From Paenibacillus roseus (GTDB lineage: Bacteria > Bacillota > Bacilli > Paenibacillales > Paenibacillaceae): DNA of 64,000 nt. The notes under the pieces are model-generated. The model was given only the letters and a program-made list of their open reading frames with translations, was not told where the DNA came from and did not search any database. Positions 15,757 to 24,114 of this stretch are shown in pieces. Within the stretch, counting starts at the first letter, position 1. Every line of letters begins with the position of its first letter. The translations under genes and the position numbers were made by a program. The DNA lies in the NCBI RefSeq assembly GCF_016424485.1, contig NZ_JAELUP010000103.1, positions 248,001-312,000 of the forward strand, in the 5' to 3' direction.

Positions 15757-17830
15757 GGACATTTTGCTGGAGATTGGACTGGAGGAGGTTCCGGCCCGCT
15801 TCGTGCGCGGCGCAATGAACCAACTAAAGGAGAAAACCGAGAAGTGGCTGCGAGACTCCCGGATTGCTCATGGCGAAATCAGTGCCTATGCGACGCCGAG
15901 AAGGCTGGCTGTTCTTGTTCGCGATGCGGAAGAGAGACAAAGCGATATTAACGAGGAAGTAAAAGGCCCATCCCGGAAAATCGCGCTGGACGACCAGGGA
16001 AACTGGAGCAAGGCAGCGCTTGGATTTGCTCGCAGCCAGGGCGTGGAACCGGAAAAGCTGTTCTTCAAGGAACTGCAGGGCGTGGAATATATTTACGCTA
16101 ATAAGAGCAGTATCGGTACGGCAACCTCCGAAGTGCTCGCAGAAGGATTGAAGTCGATTATTCTGTCAATGTCCTTCCCCAAAAATATGCGTTGGGGCAA
16201 TCACGAGCTTCGTTTCGTCAGACCGATTCGCTGGCTGGTCGCCTTGTTCGGTGCGGACATTATTCCATTTGAAATAACAGGCGTAACAACCGGAAATGCC
16301 ACACGCGGGCATCGTTTTTTGGGGGAAGAGACTTTAGTTGCGCTGCCTTCGGAATATGTGGAGCAACTTCGCAAACAGCATGTTATCGCAGATGTAGCTG
16401 AGCGCAGCGCCCTGATTCTGAAGCAGATTCACGGGCTGGCGGCGGAAAAGGCTTGGCAGATTGCTGTGAAAGAGGACCTTCTGGAAGAAGTATTGTTCCT
16501 CGTTGAGTATCCGAACGTGTTGTTCGGTTCGTTTGATTCCACCTTCCTGGCCATTCCGCAGGAAGTGCTGATTACATCGATGCGTGAGCATCAGCGCTAC
16601 TTCCCGGTTATGGACAAGGCTGGTACGCTGCAGCCATATTTTGTTACCGTTCGTAACGGGGACCGGACATCCATCGAGCAGGTTGCCAAAGGCAATGAGA
16701 AGGTGCTGCGCGCGCGTCTGTCCGATGCGAAGTTCTTTTATGCCGAGGATCAGAAACTGGCGATCAGCGACGCGCTCTCCAAGCTGGAGACAATCGTATA
16801 CCATGAGGATTTGGGCACGACAGCAGATAAAGTGCGCCGGATTCGGGCGTTGGCAGAAGCGCTCGCCGGCAAGCTTGAAGTGGATGAGCAAACTGCGGCT
16901 GATGTAAGCCGGACGGCGGAAATTTGCAAATTCGACCTTGTAACGCAAATGGTCTATGAGTTCCCTGAGCTTCAAGGTGTAATGGGTGAAGACTATGCCC
17001 GCAAGGCAGGCGAGCGCGAGGCGGTAGCAAGAGGTATATTCGAGCATTACCAGCCGCGCTTTGCAGGAGAGACGGCGCCAGGAACTGTGACGGGAGCGCT
17101 CGTATCGCTTGCTGACAAACTGGATACGATTGTCGGCTGCTTCTCCATTGGCATTATTCCGACAGGCTCCCAGGACCCTTATGCGCTGCGCAGACAAGCG
17201 GCGGGTATCGTGCAGATTATTATCGCTCATGGCTTTAAATTGCCGCTCGGCGATTTGTTCGATCTGGCGCTGAACGTTCATGAGGCAAGAGGAATGAAAC
17301 GGGAGCGTTTGGAAATACGTAAAGATTTATATGACTTTTTTGCTCTGCGCGTGAAAAATGTACTGGCTGAGCATGGTATCCGCTACGATGTCATTGATTC
17401 GGCTATGGCAGCCGGCTATGAGCGGCTCCGGTTCACGGTCGAGCGCGCATCGGCGGTATTTGCCAGCGCAACGGGCGAGGGCAAAGAGGAGTTCAAGCTG
17501 GCAACGGACGCATTCAACCGCGTATGCAACCTGGCGTCCAAGGCGGAGGGTGCGTCGCCTGATCCTGCATTGTTTGTGGAAGAAGTCGAGCATCAGTTGT
17601 ATCGGGCATGGGAACAGGCTCATGAGGCTGTAACGAAAGCGATTGCCGCAGATGACGCCAAGGAAGCGCTGAATCGGCTCGCAACGCTTAGAGAGCCGAT
17701 AACTTCTTATTTTGACAAAGTAATGGTCATGGCGGAGGATGAGGCTGTCAAGCGCAACCGACTCGCAACCTTGGCTGCGATTGCAGGCGATGTGCTGAAG
17801 CTTGCTGATTTCTCCAAGCTAGTGTGGTAG
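15749..17830 (+). CDS. glyS: Glycine--tRNA ligase beta subunit
   Basis: A 693-residue beta subunit of GlyRS, which binds tRNA-Gly. It opens with the family signature LLEIGLEEVPARFV and carries MREHQRYFPV, the HD-like domain (about 440-520, including SLADKLDTIVGCF) and a C-terminal anticodon-binding region. The start overlaps glyQ by 8 bp with AAAGGAG inside glyQ, so the subunits are made in step. No terminator follows before the next gene (21 bp gap). Confidence 0.97.
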   Translation: MAKDILLEIGLEEVPARFVRGAMNQLKEKTEKWLRDSRIAHGEISAYATPRRLAVLVRDAEERQSDINEEVKGPSRKIALDDQGNWSKAALGFARSQGVEPEKLFFKELQGVEYIYANKSSIGTATSEVLAEGLKSIILSMSFPKNMRWGNHELRFVRPIRWLVALFGADIIPFEITGVTTGNATRGHRFLGEETLVALPSEYVEQLRKQHVIADVAERSALILKQIHGLAAEKAWQIAVKEDLLEEVLFLVEYPNVLFGSFDSTFLAIPQEVLITSMREHQRYFPVMDKAGTLQPYFVTVRNGDRTSIEQVAKGNEKVLRARLSDAKFFYAEDQKLAISDALSKLETIVYHEDLGTTADKVRRIRALAEALAGKLEVDEQTAADVSRTAEICKFDLVTQMVYEFPELQGVMGEDYARKAGEREAVARGIFEHYQPRFAGETAPGTVTGALVSLADKLDTIVGCFSIGIIPTGSQDPYALRRQAAGIVQIIIAHGFKLPLGDLFDLALNVHEARGMKRERLEIRKDLYDFFALRVKNVLAEHGIRYDVIDSAMAAGYERLRFTVERASAVFASATGEGKEEFKLATDAFNRVCNLASKAEGASPDPALFVEEVEHQLYRAWEQAHEAVTKAIAADDAKEALNRLATLREPITSYFDKVMVMAEDEAVKRNRLATLAAIAGDVLKLADFSKLVW

Positions 17831-17851
17831 TCAAACGGAGGAGGGCTATTC

Positions 17852-18667
17852 ATGAGCAATGAACCTTCATCAAGAGATGTGATCATCTATGTGGCTTCGG
17901 ATTCAGCCGGAGATACCGGGGAAATGGTGGTCAGGGCGGCAATCGCCCAGTTCCACCCGGTCTACTCTGAAATTCGTCGCTATTCCTTCATCCAGGATGA
18001 ATCGACCGTCAAGCGGGTTGTGCAGCAGGCCAAGAGCGAACAGGCAATTATTTTGTACACGCTGGTCATTCCTCATCTGCGAAGCAGCATTCTGCGGCTT
18101 AGCGAAGAGTTGGGCGTGGTTGCAGTTGATTTGCTAGGTCCGCTCATCGGCAGCCTGGAGCAGCGCATTGGCCGCATGTCGCGGCATGAGCCGGGTCTGA
18201 ATCATGTGTTGGATGCCGACTACTTCCGGAAGGTGGAGGCAGTGGAATTTGCGGTAAAGTATGATGACGCGAAGGATACGAGCGGTGTGTGCAAGGCTGA
18301 TATCGTACTGGTAGGCGTATCGCGAACATCCAAGACCCCGCTGTCCATGTATTTGGCGCATCGCAAATTCAAGGTTGCCAACGTCCCGCTTGTACCGGAA
18401 ATCAAGCCGCCGGATGAATTGTTTTCTATTTCGAATACCAAGGTCATCGGGCTGACAATTGATACGCATTACCTTAATGTCATACGCAAGGAGCGTCTTA
18501 AAGCGTTGGGTCTTCCTGATAATGCCTCCTATGCTATGCCAGAGAGAATCGAGCGGGAACTGGCCTATGCAAAAAGCATTATGAAGCGAATCGGCTGTCT
18601 CGTAATTGATGTCTCCCATCGTGCGGTGGAAGAGACGGCCAGCCTGATTATGGAGCATATCAAATAG
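17852..18667 (+). CDS. Pyruvate, phosphate dikinase regulatory-type protein (YqfL/PSRP)
   Basis: A 271-residue member of the DUF299/PPDK-regulatory family. Plant and bacterial relatives are bifunctional ADP-dependent kinases and Pi-dependent pyrophosphorylases that switch PPDK or PEP synthetase off and on. The P-loop-like motif GVSRTSKTPLS (about 152-162) and the N-terminal YVASDSAGDTGE are intact. It follows glyS by 21 bp, likely sharing its transcript. In B. subtilis the catabolite regulator ccpN lies between glyS and yqfL; it is missing here and no PPDK gene is in the window, so the target is unknown. Confidence 0.9.
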   Translation: MSNEPSSRDVIIYVASDSAGDTGEMVVRAAIAQFHPVYSEIRRYSFIQDESTVKRVVQQAKSEQAIILYTLVIPHLRSSILRLSEELGVVAVDLLGPLIGSLEQRIGRMSRHEPGLNHVLDADYFRKVEAVEFAVKYDDAKDTSGVCKADIVLVGVSRTSKTPLSMYLAHRKFKVANVPLVPEIKPPDELFSISNTKVIGLTIDTHYLNVIRKERLKALGLPDNASYAMPERIERELAYAKSIMKRIGCLVIDVSHRAVEETASLIMEHIK

Positions 18668-18696
18668 CATTGGCAGGATTTTTGAATTTTTCATCG

Positions 18697-18771
18697 AAAT
18701 ATAGACATTTAGAAGCTTACCTTTATGAATGACTTTATGTTCTAGGCGAAACAAGGTGTCAAAGTTTACCC
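18697..18771 (+). repeat. Two-hairpin interspersed repeat, degenerate copy D
   Basis: AAATATAG, ATTTAGAAG, TTTATGAATG and CTTTATGTT follow in the order of hairpin 1, then GGCGAAACAAGG and AAAGTTTACCC correspond to a shortened hairpin 2. The copy ends about 22 bp before the start of the DUF188 gene. Confidence 0.6.
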
Positions 18772-18792
18772 GGAAATAGCGGTGATGCAGGA

Positions 18793-19263
18793 GTGGAACC
18801 AAGGGTAGCAACAATTATAGTAGATGCCGATGCCTGCCCTGTGAAAAAGGAGATCATAGAAACAGCCCGCCGTTTTCAAGTACCGGTGCTGATGGTTGCT
18901 TCTTATGATCATGTTCTCCAGCAGGAAGAAGGCGTGCAGACGGTTCAAGTAGACCGCAGCGACCAGTCCGTGGACCTTTACATCTCCAATTATGTAAAGC
19001 GCGGGGATATCGTCATTACACAGGATTTCGGATTGGCTGCGATCGCCTTGGGGAAAGGCGCAATCACTTTGTCCAACCGTGGACAACGGTATGATGGGGA
19101 TATGATGGATTTTCTTCTGGAGCGCCGTCACGAACAGGCGAAGCGCCGGCGTGCGGGCGGAAAGACGAAAGGACCGAAAGCTCTGACTTCGGAAGATCGG
19201 AGCCGGTTTCAACAAAAGCTGACAAAAGTTTTAATACAGCGGCAGGAGATTGATGAGCTTTAG
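18793..19263 (+). CDS. YaiI/YqxD family protein (DUF188)
   Basis: A 156-residue protein of the UPF0178/DUF188 family, a PIN-like fold of unknown activity. The conserved IIVDADACPVK (8-18) and LSNRGQRYD (about 92-100) blocks are present, along with acidic residues that could bind metal. The GTG at 18793 is chosen from the conserved N-terminus; GCAGGAG overlaps it, so the ribosome site is unusually close. The order yqfL-yqxD-dnaG-sigA matches B. subtilis. The C-terminal 50 residues are basic. Confidence 0.9.
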   Translation: MEPRVATIIVDADACPVKKEIIETARRFQVPVLMVASYDHVLQQEEGVQTVQVDRSDQSVDLYISNYVKRGDIVITQDFGLAAIALGKGAITLSNRGQRYDGDMMDFLLERRHEQAKRRRAGGKTKGPKALTSEDRSRFQQKLTKVLIQRQEIDEL

Positions 19264-19330
19264 CGAATAATAATACATGCCTATGAAGTGAAGCGCTGTT
19301 CCATACTCTGTTAAACTTTGCTTCTATTGG

Positions 19331-19376
19331 AAATATAAGCCGATTATAAGCGAGTTCTTATGAAGGACTTATATTT
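19331..19376 (+). repeat. Two-hairpin interspersed repeat, hairpin-1-only copy E before dnaG
   Basis: AAATATAAG (19331-19339) and CTTATATTT (19368-19376) form a perfect 9-bp inverted repeat, with ATTATAAG and TTCTTATG inside. This is hairpin 1 of the family without hairpin 2. Its right arm ends 8 bp before the dnaG GTG, leaving little room for a normal ribosome site. Confidence 0.65.
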
Positions 19377-19384
19377 GACTGAAG

Positions 19385-21238
19385 GTGATTAAGATTCAGA
19401 AGGGTATTCCTGATTCTGTAATTAAAGAGGTTTTGCAGCGCAATGATATAGTAGAAACGGTCGGGAAGTATGTCCATCTGGTCAAGCAGGGGAAGTATAT
19501 GAAAGGCTTGTGCCCCTTCCACTCGGAAAAGACGCCTTCTTTCACCGTTACACCTGAGAAGCAGCTGTTTTATTGCTACGGATGCGGACAGGGCGGAGAC
19601 GTAATCAAGTTTGTCAGTGAGCTGGAGGGTTATTCCTTTCCCGAGGCCGTTCGGACGCTTGCATTAGAAGCGGGAATACCGGTAGATTGGGAGGCCTCCG
19701 AGCACCAGTCGGATACTCCGTATCAGCGGGATCGCAGCAGTTTGCTTGCAGCTCATGAACTTACGGCCAAGCTTTACCATCATCTTTTGAACAATACGGA
19801 ATTTGGCATTGAGGCCAAAGATTATTTGAGATCGCGCGGGTTGACGGACAAGCTGATTGACCATTTCATGATCGGATATGCGCCAGAGCGTTGGGATACG
19901 CTGACCAACTTCTTGAGCAGGCGAGAGTATGATCTGGAGCTAATGGAACGGGGCGGCTTGCTATTGCCCAAAAATGACGGTTCCGGGCATGTGGATCGGT
20001 TTCGCGGGAGAATCATGTTTCCGCTATGGGATCGAGAAGGGAAAGTCATCGGTTTTGCGGGTCGTTTAATGGGTGAAGGACAGCCCAAGTACCTGAATTC
20101 ACCCGAGACGATATTATTTAATAAAAGCAAGAGTCTTTATCATTTCCACCATGCCAGACAGGAAATCAAGAAGTCAGGCAAGCTCGTTTTGTTCGAAGGG
20201 TATATGGATGTGATCAAGGCATGGGATGCCGGTGTGCGCAATGGCGTCGCGACGATGGGCACCTCGCTTACAGAAGAGCATGTCGAGATTATCCGGCGCG
20301 CTGCACAGGAGGTTGTCGTCTGTTATGACGGGGACAAGGCTGGACAAGCGGCCGCGCTCAAGACGATCCCGATGCTGGAGAAGGCCGGGCTCAAGACCAG
20401 CGTTGCTGTCCTGCCCCAGGGCCTGGACCCTGATGATTACATTAAGGACAAGGGACCCGAGGCATTCATCAGGGAAGTGATGAGCCAGCCTGTATCACCT
20501 TTGAAATTTAGACTTATATATTCAAGAAAAAGCCATACAATGGTAGAAGAAGAAGGCCGCAAAAATTACGTCATCGAGGCGGTTCGTCTGATCGCCCAGC
20601 ATGACTCCGCGATTGAGCGTGAGTTTTATCTGAAAGAGCTGTCCCTTGAATTTGACATTTCGCTGGATACCTTGAAGCAAAACTGTCATCAGGTTCGCGA
20701 GCAAATGCAAAAAAATAAGTCGAATGGGGATAATAACGCTTTTTCGTGGAATAATGGTATGAATGAAAAACGCCGTTCAGCTGGCCCCCCGCCGGTGCTT
20801 CCAGCCTATCAAAAAGCCGAGCGTCATCTGCTGCAGATCATGCTGCAGGATGCCGATATCGCCGGTATGGTCTATGACCGGTTGGGAGACGCGTTTGTTG
20901 TCGAGGATCATGCTGCACTCGCTGCTTATTTATACGCTTATTACGCGCAGGGCAATGGTCCGGATGTGAGCCGCTTTATTGCTACGTTGCAGGATGACCG
21001 TCTTGAAAGGGCAGCAGCATCTATCCTTATGATGGAAGATACTCCATTTGATGATCAACTGCTTCATGATTATGTAAAGGTTATCCGCAAAGAGCAGAAA
21101 CTGCGTCTGCTTGAGCAGCGGCGAGAAGAATGGACCCGTGCGGAGCGTTCTGGCAACCATCTGCTGGCAGCACAAATAGTTACTGAGATTATTGCCCTAG
21201 AGATACAGCTGAACGAAGGTCTGGAGGAGCGTTTCTAG
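19385..21238 (+). CDS. dnaG: DNA primase DnaG
   Basis: A 617-residue primase with all three domains. The CHC2-type zinc finger is at the N-terminus (Cys43, His46, Cys64, Cys67). The RNA polymerase/Toprim core (about 120-430) contains LVLFEGYMDV and VVCYDGDKAG. The C-terminal helicase-binding region lies at about 450-617. The GTG start is chosen because it places IPDSVIKEVLQRNDIVE at the normal N-terminus. No clear ribosome site exists beyond GAAGG, and a repeat hairpin sits immediately upstream. It precedes sigA by 18 bp in the classical macromolecular synthesis operon. Confidence 0.96.
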   Translation: MIKIQKGIPDSVIKEVLQRNDIVETVGKYVHLVKQGKYMKGLCPFHSEKTPSFTVTPEKQLFYCYGCGQGGDVIKFVSELEGYSFPEAVRTLALEAGIPVDWEASEHQSDTPYQRDRSSLLAAHELTAKLYHHLLNNTEFGIEAKDYLRSRGLTDKLIDHFMIGYAPERWDTLTNFLSRREYDLELMERGGLLLPKNDGSGHVDRFRGRIMFPLWDREGKVIGFAGRLMGEGQPKYLNSPETILFNKSKSLYHFHHARQEIKKSGKLVLFEGYMDVIKAWDAGVRNGVATMGTSLTEEHVEIIRRAAQEVVVCYDGDKAGQAAALKTIPMLEKAGLKTSVAVLPQGLDPDDYIKDKGPEAFIREVMSQPVSPLKFRLIYSRKSHTMVEEEGRKNYVIEAVRLIAQHDSAIEREFYLKELSLEFDISLDTLKQNCHQVREQMQKNKSNGDNNAFSWNNGMNEKRRSAGPPPVLPAYQKAERHLLQIMLQDADIAGMVYDRLGDAFVVEDHAALAAYLYAYYAQGNGPDVSRFIATLQDDRLERAAASILMMEDTPFDDQLLHDYVKVIRKEQKLRLLEQRREEWTRAERSGNHLLAAQIVTEIIALEIQLNEGLEERF

Positions 21239-21256
21239 GGAGGAGGGAGTCGGAAT

Positions 21257-22378
21257 ATGGCGAATGATCAGCATACTGAACTAGAAACTGAACAAAAGCT
21301 GGAACTGGTTAAAGAGCAGCTTATAGAACAAGGGAAGAAGCGGGCTTCTCTTACGTATAAGGAAATTGTAGAAAAGCTTTCCCCCTTTGATCAGGACCCT
21401 GAGCAAATGGATGAGTTTTTTGAGCAGCTGGACGATATCGGCATTGAAGTTGTTAATGAGAACGAAGACTTGCCTCATTCCGTAGAAGACCATGATCGCG
21501 AGCATGACGACTTTAACTTCGAAGATGATTTGGCGCTCCCGCCAGGAATTAAAATCAATGATCCGGTGCGCATGTATTTGAAGGAAATCGGCCGGGTGCC
21601 GCTTCTCTCTGCCGACGACGAGATCGAGCTTGCCAAGCGGATTGAGAAGGGCGATGCGGAAGCCAAGCGCAGGCTGGCGGAAGCCAACTTGCGGCTTGTA
21701 GTCAGTATAGCCAAACGCTATGTGGGCAGAGGCATGCTGTTCCTTGATTTGATTCAGGAAGGGAATATGGGTCTGATCAAGGCTGTTGAAAAGTTCGACT
21801 TCACCAAGGGCTTTAAATTCAGCACCTATGCTACCTGGTGGATTCGCCAGGCGATTACAAGAGCTATCGCCGATCAGGCGCGTACAATCCGGATTCCGGT
21901 TCATATGGTCGAAACAATTAATAAGCTTATACGTGTCTCCAGACAGCTCCTCCAGGAATTGGGTCGTGAACCGACGCCGGAAGAAATCGCCAACGAGATG
22001 GATTTGAGTGTAGATAAAGTTCGGGAGATTATGAAAATCGCTCAAGAGCCTGTATCGCTTGAAACACCGATCGGGGAAGAGGATGATTCTCATCTGGGTG
22101 ATTTCATTGAGGATCAGGAGGCTCTTGCACCAGCTGACGCCGCAGCCTATGAATTGCTTAAGGAGCAGTTGGAGGATGTACTGGATACATTGACCGAACG
22201 CGAAGAAAATGTGCTCAGACTCCGCTTTGGACTGGATGACGGACGTACCCGGACACTCGAAGAGGTAGGCAAGGTGTTTGGCGTCACCAGAGAACGGATT
22301 CGCCAGATTGAAGCCAAAGCATTGCGCAAGCTTCGTCATCCCAGCCGCAGCAAACGTCTGAAGGATTTTCTGGAATAA
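21257..22378 (+). CDS. sigA: RNA polymerase primary sigma factor SigA
   Basis: A 373-residue housekeeping sigma factor. Region 1.1 covers about residues 1-85. Region 2 (about 130-210) contains DLIQEGNMGLIKAVEKFD and FSTYATWWIRQAI. Region 3 follows, and region 4.2 holds the helix-turn-helix VTRERIRQIEAKALRKLRHP. GGGAGGAGGG precedes the ATG. It is co-transcribed with dnaG and closed by the terminator at 22388-22423. Confidence 0.97.
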   Translation: MANDQHTELETEQKLELVKEQLIEQGKKRASLTYKEIVEKLSPFDQDPEQMDEFFEQLDDIGIEVVNENEDLPHSVEDHDREHDDFNFEDDLALPPGIKINDPVRMYLKEIGRVPLLSADDEIELAKRIEKGDAEAKRRLAEANLRLVVSIAKRYVGRGMLFLDLIQEGNMGLIKAVEKFDFTKGFKFSTYATWWIRQAITRAIADQARTIRIPVHMVETINKLIRVSRQLLQELGREPTPEEIANEMDLSVDKVREIMKIAQEPVSLETPIGEEDDSHLGDFIEDQEALAPADAAAYELLKEQLEDVLDTLTEREENVLRLRFGLDDGRTRTLEEVGKVFGVTRERIRQIEAKALRKLRHPSRSKRLKDFLE

Positions 22379-22387
22379 AGCCTTTAA

Positions 22388-22423
22388 CGGACCTTCTGCT
22401 TTCCGGCAGCAAGGTCTTTTTTT
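22388..22423 (+). terminator. Rho-independent terminator after sigA
   Basis: The stem GGACCTTcTGC pairs with GCAgcAAGGTC around TTTCCG, followed by seven T (22417-22423). Confidence 0.88.
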
Positions 22424-22468
22424 CCGCGAAACGAAACTTTGCCCGTCAAGTCAGCCCGCTTACGCTTG
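22424..22468 (+). repeat. Two-hairpin interspersed repeat, hairpin-2-only copy F
   Basis: CCGCGAAACGAAACTTTGCCCGTC and GCCCGCTTACGCTTG match the hairpin 2 half of the family; hairpin 1 is missing. It begins at the last T of the sigA terminator and lies upstream of the 22507 gene. Confidence 0.65.
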
Positions 22469-22506
22469 AAGATTTCTATTATTCTTCAGGGGAGGAACTG
22501 TAAATC

Positions 22507-23334
22507 ATGAATCAGGAACGACGGAAAGTCATTATTAAGGAAATTGAGCACTGGCAGCGCAGCAAGCTTCTTCCTGACCAATATTGCAATTTTCTGCTTA
22601 ACTTATATGTGGACGAGCCAAAGGACCGAATTCCATCGGGATGGAACGGCAGAGCAGCCGCCGCCTTGCAGCAGGCCAGTGGCAAACTATGGTTCAGCGT
22701 TATGGCTGTCATTGCCCTGGTCGGATGTATTGTCATTTATTTTAACGATTTTCACCCTGCAATGCAAATGGCTACGGTGGCTCTCGGGACCTGGGCGCTG
22801 CTGTGGCGAGGACAGAAGCTGAGGAAGCGCCATGAAGCCTCAGGATTGGCGCTGATCGGGCTTGGAATGATGTGCATGCTCGGCGGCGGACTTTATATCT
22901 TTTATCTGTATTCACTGTCGAGCCACAATTGGGAGCTTTTATATCTGGGCCTGTGCGCATTATTCTGGATTTCCTATGGCATTTCGGCAAGAATTCCGCT
23001 GCTCCACTTATGCGGGTGGATTGCAGCCATCATGGTGTACGCTTTGGTGCTGTACAAGCATACAACGGCTCCCAAATGGTATGATGTGCAGTTGTTTTGG
23101 ATGCCGGCCTCTTTCCTTTATGCCTGGGGAAGCTGGTTTGTAAAGCGCTGGTCAAAGCAAGCATCGGCGATTCTGTTCGTTATGGCTGCGATTTTATGGT
23201 TTATGCCGGAAATTTACAGTATTTTGCTCTTGGACAATCAGCTTTGGATTCAGGTGCAACTGCTGGTCAAGATGACACTGGGGAGCGTATTGTTGTTCTC
23301 CCTACGAAAAAAATGGATTGCGTGGGTAGCTTAA
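22507..23334 (+). CDS. Multi-pass membrane protein of unknown function
   Basis: A 275-residue protein with a soluble N-terminal ~55 residues (IIKEIEHWQRSKLLPDQYCN) and about eight hydrophobic segments from residue 60 to the end. The N-terminal pattern of a short helix ending in a YxxLLxLY-like motif resembles DUF2157-type membrane proteins, but I cannot confirm this by eye. It occupies the slot between sigA and trmK that holds cccA (cytochrome c550) in B. subtilis; there is no CxxCH haem motif here, so it is not cccA. GGGGAGGA precedes the ATG. Confidence 0.75.
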   Translation: MNQERRKVIIKEIEHWQRSKLLPDQYCNFLLNLYVDEPKDRIPSGWNGRAAAALQQASGKLWFSVMAVIALVGCIVIYFNDFHPAMQMATVALGTWALLWRGQKLRKRHEASGLALIGLGMMCMLGGGLYIFYLYSLSSHNWELLYLGLCALFWISYGISARIPLLHLCGWIAAIMVYALVLYKHTTAPKWYDVQLFWMPASFLYAWGSWFVKRWSKQASAILFVMAAILWFMPEIYSILLLDNQLWIQVQLLVKMTLGSVLLFSLRKKWIAWVA

Positions 23335-24114
23335 ATGTTGAATTTATCCAATCGTTTGGAACGAATTGCTTATTTTGTCGGACAGGGCAGACGGGTAGCC
23401 GATATCGGCTCAGATCATGCCTTGCTGCCGGTTTATTTGCTGCAAAGCGGCAAATCTCCCTCCGCCATTGCGGGGGAGCTTAACGGAGGGCCTTACGAGG
23501 CTGCACGGAGACAGGTTGCGGGTGCAAGACTGGAAGAGGCAATTCAGGTAAGGCAGGGCAACGGACTTGAAGTAGTCCAGCCCGGAGAGGCGGACACGAT
23601 TACAATTGCCGGAATGGGCGGTGGACTGATCCGGGACATTTTAGAAGCCGGCAGACTGCAAGGCAAGCTTGAAGGGGTTCAGGAACTGGTGCTTCAGCCG
23701 AATGTCGGAGAGGAGCTGGTGAGAAGATGGCTCTTCAATAACGGCTGGTATTTGCAGGAGGAGGAGATCCTGGAGGAAGACGGCAAGACCTACGAAATCT
23801 TGCACGCAGTCCGCGAGCCCGACGCAGATGTTCGCAATAAGCAGCTCTATGATCCGTCCTTTTGGGAAAACGCCTATGCCAAGGTTCTTCGTAGTGAACT
23901 GTTGTATGTGATGGGCCCCTGGCTGCTGCGAAAGCCGGATGCCAACGGTATCTGGGCGCGCAAATGGAACAGGGAAATTGAAAAGCTGGAAAAAATCAGC
24001 CGGCAAATGGAGCGCTCGGAACTGGCAGAATCGCAAGAGAAGCTCAAGCAGTTGCAGCGGGATAGAGATGAGTTAAAGGAGGTGCTTGCGTGCTTGCAAA
24101 CGGACAGACTGTAA
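23335..24114 (+). CDS. trmK: tRNA (adenine(22)-N1)-methyltransferase TrmK
   Basis: A 259-residue Rossmann-fold methyltransferase of the TrmK/YqfN family that makes m1A22 in tRNA. The SAM-binding motif is VADIGSDHALLPVYLL (about 20-35), followed by the catalytic-site block TITIAGMGGGLIRDIL. The C-terminal ~70 residues form a coiled coil (REIEKLEKISRQMERSEL), typical of the family. The ATG directly abuts the stop of the upstream gene without a separate ribosome site. It overlaps yqfO by 25 bp, the conserved trmK-yqfO pair. Confidence 0.94.
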   Translation: MLNLSNRLERIAYFVGQGRRVADIGSDHALLPVYLLQSGKSPSAIAGELNGGPYEAARRQVAGARLEEAIQVRQGNGLEVVQPGEADTITIAGMGGGLIRDILEAGRLQGKLEGVQELVLQPNVGEELVRRWLFNNGWYLQEEEILEEDGKTYEILHAVREPDADVRNKQLYDPSFWENAYAKVLRSELLYVMGPWLLRKPDANGIWARKWNREIEKLEKISRQMERSELAESQEKLKQLQRDRDELKEVLACLQTDRL

